Part shown: positions 60,558 through 64,000 of the stretch, one piece after another
Position numbering within the stretch: the first letter of the stretch is position 1
Layout of the letters: each line of letters starts with the position of its first letter
Source of the DNA: JAPPOI01 sp028818055
Lineage (GTDB): Bacteria > Pseudomonadota > Alphaproteobacteria > Rhodobacterales > Rhodobacteraceae
Reading direction: 5' to 3'
DNA length: 64,000 nt
NCBI GenBank assembly: GCA_965267405.1
Contig: OZ253954.1
Coordinates: forward strand, 1,302,001-1,366,000
Notes under the pieces: model-generated
What the model was told of the DNA's origin: nothing
Seen by the model: the letters and a program-made list of their open reading frames with translations, nothing else
Database searches by the model: none
Made by a program: the position numbers and the translations under genes

Positions 60558-61061
60558 ATGAAGACGGACGACATGGTTGTGACGCCAATCGGCGTTCGAT
60601 TTAGAGGGCGTCGTTTTCCCTGTGTGGTCGGCCGCGGCGGCATTACTGAACAGAAACGGGAGGGCGACGGTGCAACACCTGTTGGCGAACACCGGATTGT
60701 AGGCATGTTGTATCGACCCGATCGGATGGGACCTCCAACATCATGGGCGATACCTGTTCGTCCGGGCGATCTTTGGTGTGATGATCCGGACCATGAAGAT
60801 TATAACCTAATGGTCCGGGACCCGTTTCCGGGCAGTCATGAAGTTTTGCGGCGTGCCGACCCGCTGTATGACCTAGTAATCCTAACGGATTGGAATTGGC
60901 CTTATTCCGTCTCGGGTCAGGGCTCAGCCATCTTTATGCATCGCTGGCGACGGCCCGGCTATCCAACCGCAGGATGCGTTGGTGTCCGGCCTGCGGATTT
61001 ATTATGGATTGCGCGGCGTATCGGTATGGAAACCAAGTTGATCGTTCAAAATCAGCCGTAA
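60558..61061 (+). CDS. L,D-transpeptidase family protein (YkuD domain)
   Basis: A 167-residue YkuD-domain protein. The active-site segment HRWRRPGYPTAGCVG (H about 128, C about 140) is the L,D-transpeptidase signature, which forms or modifies 3-3 peptidoglycan links in secreted members. No signal peptide is seen at the ATG start, so the protein appears cytosolic, or the signal is unusual. It converges with yggS and overlaps it by 10 bases. The start has no strong ribosome binding site, but no earlier one is credible. Confidence 0.85.
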   Translation: MKTDDMVVTPIGVRFRGRRFPCVVGRGGITEQKREGDGATPVGEHRIVGMLYRPDRMGPPTSWAIPVRPGDLWCDDPDHEDYNLMVRDPFPGSHEVLRRADPLYDLVILTDWNWPYSVSGQGSAIFMHRWRRPGYPTAGCVGVRPADLLWIARRIGMETKLIVQNQP

Positions 61062-61705
61062 TCGCGCGCACCAAATATTGCCGATCCGACGCGGACGTGT
61101 GTGGCGCCCTGGGCAATAGCGTCTTCGAAGTCACCGCTCATTCCCATGCTAAGGCCGGTCAGGCCATTTCTTGAGGCGATCTTTGCAAGCAAGGCAAAGT
61201 GTAATGAAGGCGATTCATGGACGGGCGGAATGCACATCAGTCCCTTAAGCGGTAGATTGAGTTCGCGGCATTCGGCTACCAATGCGTCTGCGTCTTCAAG
61301 TGCGACGCCCGCCTTTTGTCCTTCGTCGCCAGTGTTCACCTGGACAAACACATCAGGGCAATGTCCGGTTTCGTCTGCCAACCTGGCAAGCGTTCGGGCC
61401 AGTTTCGGGCGATCGACGGTATGGATCACGTCAAACAAGTCCATCGCAGCACGCGCCTTGTTCGTCTGAAGGGGGCCAATGAGGTGGAGCTCTACGTCTG
61501 GGAACTTTTCTTTAAAGTTTGGCCACTTGCCCTGAGCTTCCTGCACGCGGTTCTCGCCAAACACTCGATGGCCCTCGAGAAGCACAGCCTCAACCCTTTC
61601 AAGGGGTTGGACCTTGCTGACTGCAATCAAGTGAATGTCTGAGGGATCACGACCGTGCTTTTGTGCGGCGGTCTCAATGCGGGAATTTATTTCGGTCAAG
61701 CTCAT
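61052..61705 (-). CDS. YggS-family PLP homeostasis protein
   Basis: A 217-residue pyridoxal 5'-phosphate-binding protein (PLPBP/YggS), a fold-type III barrel controlling PLP levels. The PLP lysine is in LIAVSKVQP (K about 31), with GENRVQEAQGKW, HLIGPLQTNKA (about 74-84), FVQVNTGDEGQKAG, LSMGMSGDFEDAIAQG and VRVGSAIFG all conserved. Normal length and cytosolic. No proC is adjacent. It ends inside the L,D-transpeptidase coding region on the other strand. Confidence 0.94.
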   Translation of the reverse strand: MSLTEINSRIETAAQKHGRDPSDIHLIAVSKVQPLERVEAVLLEGHRVFGENRVQEAQGKWPNFKEKFPDVELHLIGPLQTNKARAAMDLFDVIHTVDRPKLARTLARLADETGHCPDVFVQVNTGDEGQKAGVALEDADALVAECRELNLPLKGLMCIPPVHESPSLHFALLAKIASRNGLTGLSMGMSGDFEDAIAQGATHVRVGSAIFGARDYG

Positions 61706-61734
61706 GCCGCAGAGGTATGACGGCTAACCACAAA

Positions 61735-61762
61735 AGAAAAGAGCGGGCACAAAGGCCCGCTC
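61735..61762 (-). terminator. Rho-independent terminator of the porin gene
   Basis: GAGCGGGC (61741-61748) pairs perfectly with GCCCGCTC (61755-61762) around a 6-nt loop. On the minus strand TTTTCTTTT follows. It lies just after the porin stop at 61788. Confidence 0.88.
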
Positions 61763-61787
61763 TTCCCGAAGAACTATCCCGTAGGGA

Positions 61788-62684
61788 TTAGAACGACATC
61801 GCTGCGCCGAGGAACATCGAGTCGTTGTAGTTCATACCAGCCTCGATCGACAGTCCGCCACCCAAGTCGTAAGAAGTGGTGACTTCCCACTCGTCGGCGT
61901 CGTCTGTCGAAGCCGACAGAGTTGTTGCACCAGCTGAGTATGTTACGCCGAGAGCCCAACCGTCGGCGGTGTCAACTTCTCCGTCTAGGGTCAGAGGACC
62001 AGACGAGAATACAGCACCAAGTGTCGTGACGTCGTCGCCAACTGCAGGCATGTCGTGTGACAGCGAAACCGACAGCGAGTCGCTGACAGTGTAACCAAGG
62101 TCAGCAACAAGACCGCCGTCTGCTGTGTCACCGTCGTTGCCTGTCAGGCCGAGGCTCAGAGCGCCATCCGAGTAGCCGATCGATGCCGACATTTCAGAGT
62201 CAATGCCGTCACCGTCCAAGTCATACGTCACGGCCAAGCTGATGTCGCCCATGTCGTATTCGTAGAGGAGGTCGTGCGAGTTGTCGTCGTCGTACAGGTC
62301 GTCGGTGCCGTCTTCGTCAAACGTCAATGTACCGAAGTCACCCGAAATGAAGACCGAACCCAAGCCAGCAGTGCCGCCGTTGTGATCAAATTCGTCATCG
62401 CCCAGGTCGAAACCTGTACCAGCGTTCAGGTCAACTGATGCGCCGAATGTCAGACCGTTGTCGGAAGTGCCCGACAGGGTGAAGTCGAGCTCAACTTCAT
62501 TATAAACGTACAACTCATCTGCCAGGTGATTTTCACCGCCGGCAGCGGTGTTGTCATCTCCGAGACCAGTTGCAGCGATACCAGCCGCAGCCGAACCGCT
62601 GATCGAAACGCCAGCATGGGCGTCTGCGAACGCAACGCCGGCCGACAGGACCAGAGCAGTCGTTCCGAAAAGAACCTTTTTCAT
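61788..62684 (-). CDS. Outer membrane porin
   Basis: A 298-residue outer membrane beta-barrel porin with a signal peptide (MKKVLFGTTALVLSAGVAFA, then DAHAG). The mature part is Asp/Gly/Ser/Thr-rich with alternating strands, very acidic, ending in a terminal Phe (AAMSF), the normal BAM signal. This pattern is common for the major porins of marine Rhodobacterales. The gene has GAGGG upstream of the ATG, its own terminator, and a 5' region with a small coupled ORF and hairpin, so it is probably strongly and conditionally expressed. Confidence 0.92.
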   Translation of the reverse strand: MKKVLFGTTALVLSAGVAFADAHAGVSISGSAAAGIAATGLGDDNTAAGGENHLADELYVYNEVELDFTLSGTSDNGLTFGASVDLNAGTGFDLGDDEFDHNGGTAGLGSVFISGDFGTLTFDEDGTDDLYDDDNSHDLLYEYDMGDISLAVTYDLDGDGIDSEMSASIGYSDGALSLGLTGNDGDTADGGLVADLGYTVSDSLSVSLSHDMPAVGDDVTTLGAVFSSGPLTLDGEVDTADGWALGVTYSAGATTLSASTDDADEWEVTTSYDLGGGLSIEAGMNYNDSMFLGAAMSF

Positions 62685-62746
62685 CTTGTTTTCCCTCGTG
62701 TGTAAAAGGTGCGTCTCAATTCGGACGCACCGAACTGATTGGTCAT
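62681..62746 (-). CDS. Small upstream ORF coupled to the porin start (21 codons)
   Basis: A 21-codon ORF beginning at ATG 62746, with a very strong ribosome binding site AGAGGGGG just upstream. Its TGA stop overlaps the porin ATG in ATGA, so porin translation may be coupled to it. The peptide is basic and Arg-rich towards its end (ELRRTF, TRGKTR). A hairpin lies inside it. Possibly a leader peptide; it could also be chance, since the porin has its own GAGGG. Confidence 0.5.
   Translation of the reverse strand: MTNQFGASELRRTFYTRGKTR
62708..62731 (-). promoter_or_regulatory. Hairpin in the porin 5' leader
   Basis: GGTGCGTC (62708-62715) pairs perfectly with GACGCACC (62724-62731) around an 8-nt loop. 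On the minus strand it is followed by TTTTACAC, so it could act as a weak terminator or attenuator in the porin leader, within the small upstream ORF. Confidence 0.55.
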
Positions 62747-62929
62747 GTGTTTCCCCCTCTGGACGTCATTTTGCAAGCATACCGGAAACCATATCCAAGA
62801 CTCCAACCGTGATGGTGCAGCTTTGCCACAGTCTTTTGGTGGACTCGTGTGGATTCGCCTGCGCGAAATGCCTTGAGCCGTCAGAAATGCTCGGATACTC
62901 ATGCAAAAACGCAATAGAGGGACGCTGAA

Positions 62930-63418
62930 ATGGGGGCATCGGGCAACAGATTCGCAGCCAAAATGGCGGTTTTGCTATGCGTGGCAGTCGTCGTCACTGG
63001 CTGTGGACGCATTGGAAATATCTTCAACGGCGATTCCAACGAGCAAACCCAAGCGGCTGAGTCCCAACCTAACCGTGAAACGATTTGGGATTTGTTTTCC
63101 GATTCAAATGACCCGAACACCACTCTCGAGGTAAACAAGTATCTTTGGAATGCGTCGTTTGACGTACTCAACTTTTTGCCCGTGCAATCTGCGGATCCGT
63201 TCACCGGCGTGATCGTGACCGGATTCGGAACGCCGCCAGGTGGTCGCACTGCATATCGAGCAACAATCTTTATCCGGGATCCTGCCCTTGAGGCACGATC
63301 CTTGAATATTGCGCTGGTGACACGCTCGGGGCCGGCATCGACGCAAACGGTAAGAGCTGTCGAAGACGCGATCCTAACACGCGCGCGCGAGCTTCGGATT
63401 CGCGACCTAGGCCTATAG
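62930..63418 (+). CDS. DUF3576 domain lipoprotein
   Basis: A 162-residue lipoprotein. After a hydrophobic signal (MAVLLCVAVVV) comes a lipobox VTGC, then an acidic spacer. The DUF3576 domain reads TTLEVNKYLWNASFDVLNFLPVQSADPFTGVIVTGFGTPPGG...RATIFIRDPALEARSLNIALVTR. The function is unknown; it is generally found upstream of leuS in alphaproteobacteria to my knowledge. The ATG at 62930 has AGAGGG 9 bp upstream. Confidence 0.88.
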   Translation: MGASGNRFAAKMAVLLCVAVVVTGCGRIGNIFNGDSNEQTQAAESQPNRETIWDLFSDSNDPNTTLEVNKYLWNASFDVLNFLPVQSADPFTGVIVTGFGTPPGGRTAYRATIFIRDPALEARSLNIALVTRSGPASTQTVRAVEDAILTRARELRIRDLGL

Positions 63419-63446
63419 ATCTTCACGCAAAGCCCGATTAAGACGC

Positions 63447-63475
63447 AGGCCGGGCCATCGCCCGGCCTTATTTGT
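63447..63475 (+). terminator. Terminator-like hairpin before leuS
   Basis: AGGCCGGGC (63447-63455) pairs with GCCCGGCCT (63460-63468) around CATC and is followed by TATTTGT. It ends the DUF3576 transcript, at least partly, and sits 25 bp ahead of the leuS ATG. Confidence 0.75.
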
Positions 63476-63493
63476 AACTTCAAAGGCGATCGC

Positions 63494-64000
63494 ATGTCCG
63501 GATACGACACGAAAACCATCGAGCCAAAATGGCAAAAAGCGTGGGAAGACGCGCTCACGTTTCGTGCCACGCGTACAGACGACAAACCAAAGTACTATGT
63601 GCTCGAGATGTTTCCATATCCGTCGGGTCGGATTCACATCGGGCACGTTCGAAACTATACCATGGGCGATGTGATCGCGCGTTATAAGATCGCAACTGGT
63701 CATAACGTCCTGCACCCTATGGGCTTCGATGCGTTTGGAATGCCCGCCGAGAATGCCGCGATGGCCTCGAATGGGCATCCAAAGACTTGGACGTACGACA
63801 ACATCGACACGATGGTCCAACAGATGAAGCCACTTGGTTTCGGGCTGGACTGGAGCCGAATGTTCGCAACCTGCGACCCTGAGTATTACGGTCAGCAGCA
63901 GTCGATGTTCATTGATTTCATGGAAAAGGGTCTCGTTTATCGCAAGAACGCGGTGGTGAACTGGGATCCCGTCGACATGACGGTGCTCGCCAACGAGCAG
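63494..64000 (+). CDS. leuS: Leucyl-tRNA synthetase, partial (N-terminal 169 residues)
   Basis: N-terminal part of leucyl-tRNA synthetase; the gene runs off the right edge. The class I signature HIGH is in FPYPSGRIHIGHVRNYTMGDVIARYK (about 42-67). The following GFDAFGMPAENAA and the LGFGLDWSRMFATCDPEYY segment are highly conserved in LeuRS. The ATG at 63494 starts at the usual family position (SGYDTKTIEPKWQKAWED). The KMSKS loop and editing domain lie outside the window. Confidence 0.97.
   Translation, partial: MSGYDTKTIEPKWQKAWEDALTFRATRTDDKPKYYVLEMFPYPSGRIHIGHVRNYTMGDVIARYKIATGHNVLHPMGFDAFGMPAENAAMASNGHPKTWTYDNIDTMVQQMKPLGFGLDWSRMFATCDPEYYGQQQSMFIDFMEKGLVYRKNAVVNWDPVDMTVLANEQ

Noticed and set aside
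1..64000. CRISPR arrays, insertion sequences, integrases or prophage
   Set aside because: No regularly spaced repeats, transposase or phage-type ORFs were seen; gene content is chromosomal throughout.

Overview
The window is a gene-dense, moderately GC-rich stretch of an alphaproteobacterial chromosome, most likely from the order Rhodobacterales (roseobacter group). Supporting signs are an F0 ATP synthase operon with paired b and b' subunits, a PhaR-type PHA regulator, a short Asp-rich porin ending in Phe, a DUF3576-leuS pair, a CenR/OtpR-like response regulator, and a GTP cyclohydrolase II with a long N-terminal extension. This assignment rests on protein features recognised by eye; no database was searched.

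Layout. 1-6380 (minus): a signalling run of Ser/Thr kinase, FHA protein, PP2C phosphatase, P-loop GTPase and a dynamin-like GTPase cut by the left edge. 6732-10392 (plus): a form II CoxSLM-type molybdenum hydroxylase operon. 10441-23434: mostly small metabolic and housekeeping genes (GST, histidine phosphatase, rsmD, ferredoxin reductase, peroxiredoxin, MscS channel, phhB, RidA, mlaA-mlaC, mnmD opposite a DAO-family oxidase). 23660-27115: smc. 28892-36722: the ffh-rpsP-rimM-trmD-rplS-rpmE translation/secretion block, interrupted by a YeeE/YedE pair, two GNATs, a chorismate mutase and an unknown membrane protein. 36805-38010: an ArsR-SRPBCC fusion regulator with a 40-bp near-perfect dyad over its promoter, coupled to a MAPEG gene. 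38052-44161: assorted genes including a Rieske-glutamate synthase fusion, an M42 peptidase, a secreted caspase-fold protein without the catalytic residues, and phaR. 44296-46833: atpI-B-E-F'-F. 46994-50966: transporter and regulators, then a LysR-azoreductase-DoxX unit. 51015-58342: a LacI-controlled sugar ABC importer operon with a GH63-like hydrolase, probably for glycosylglycerate-type solutes. 58517-64000: response regulator, ribA, L,D-transpeptidase, YggS, porin with an upstream coupled small ORF, DUF3576 lipoprotein and the start of leuS.

The most interesting items are the kinase/phosphatase/FHA/dynamin cluster, the ABC importer whose two permeases both carry unusual extra domains, the degenerate caspase protein, the concentric operator with a predicted leaderless start, and the porin upstream ORF. 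No tRNA, rRNA, CRISPR array, insertion sequence or prophage was found.
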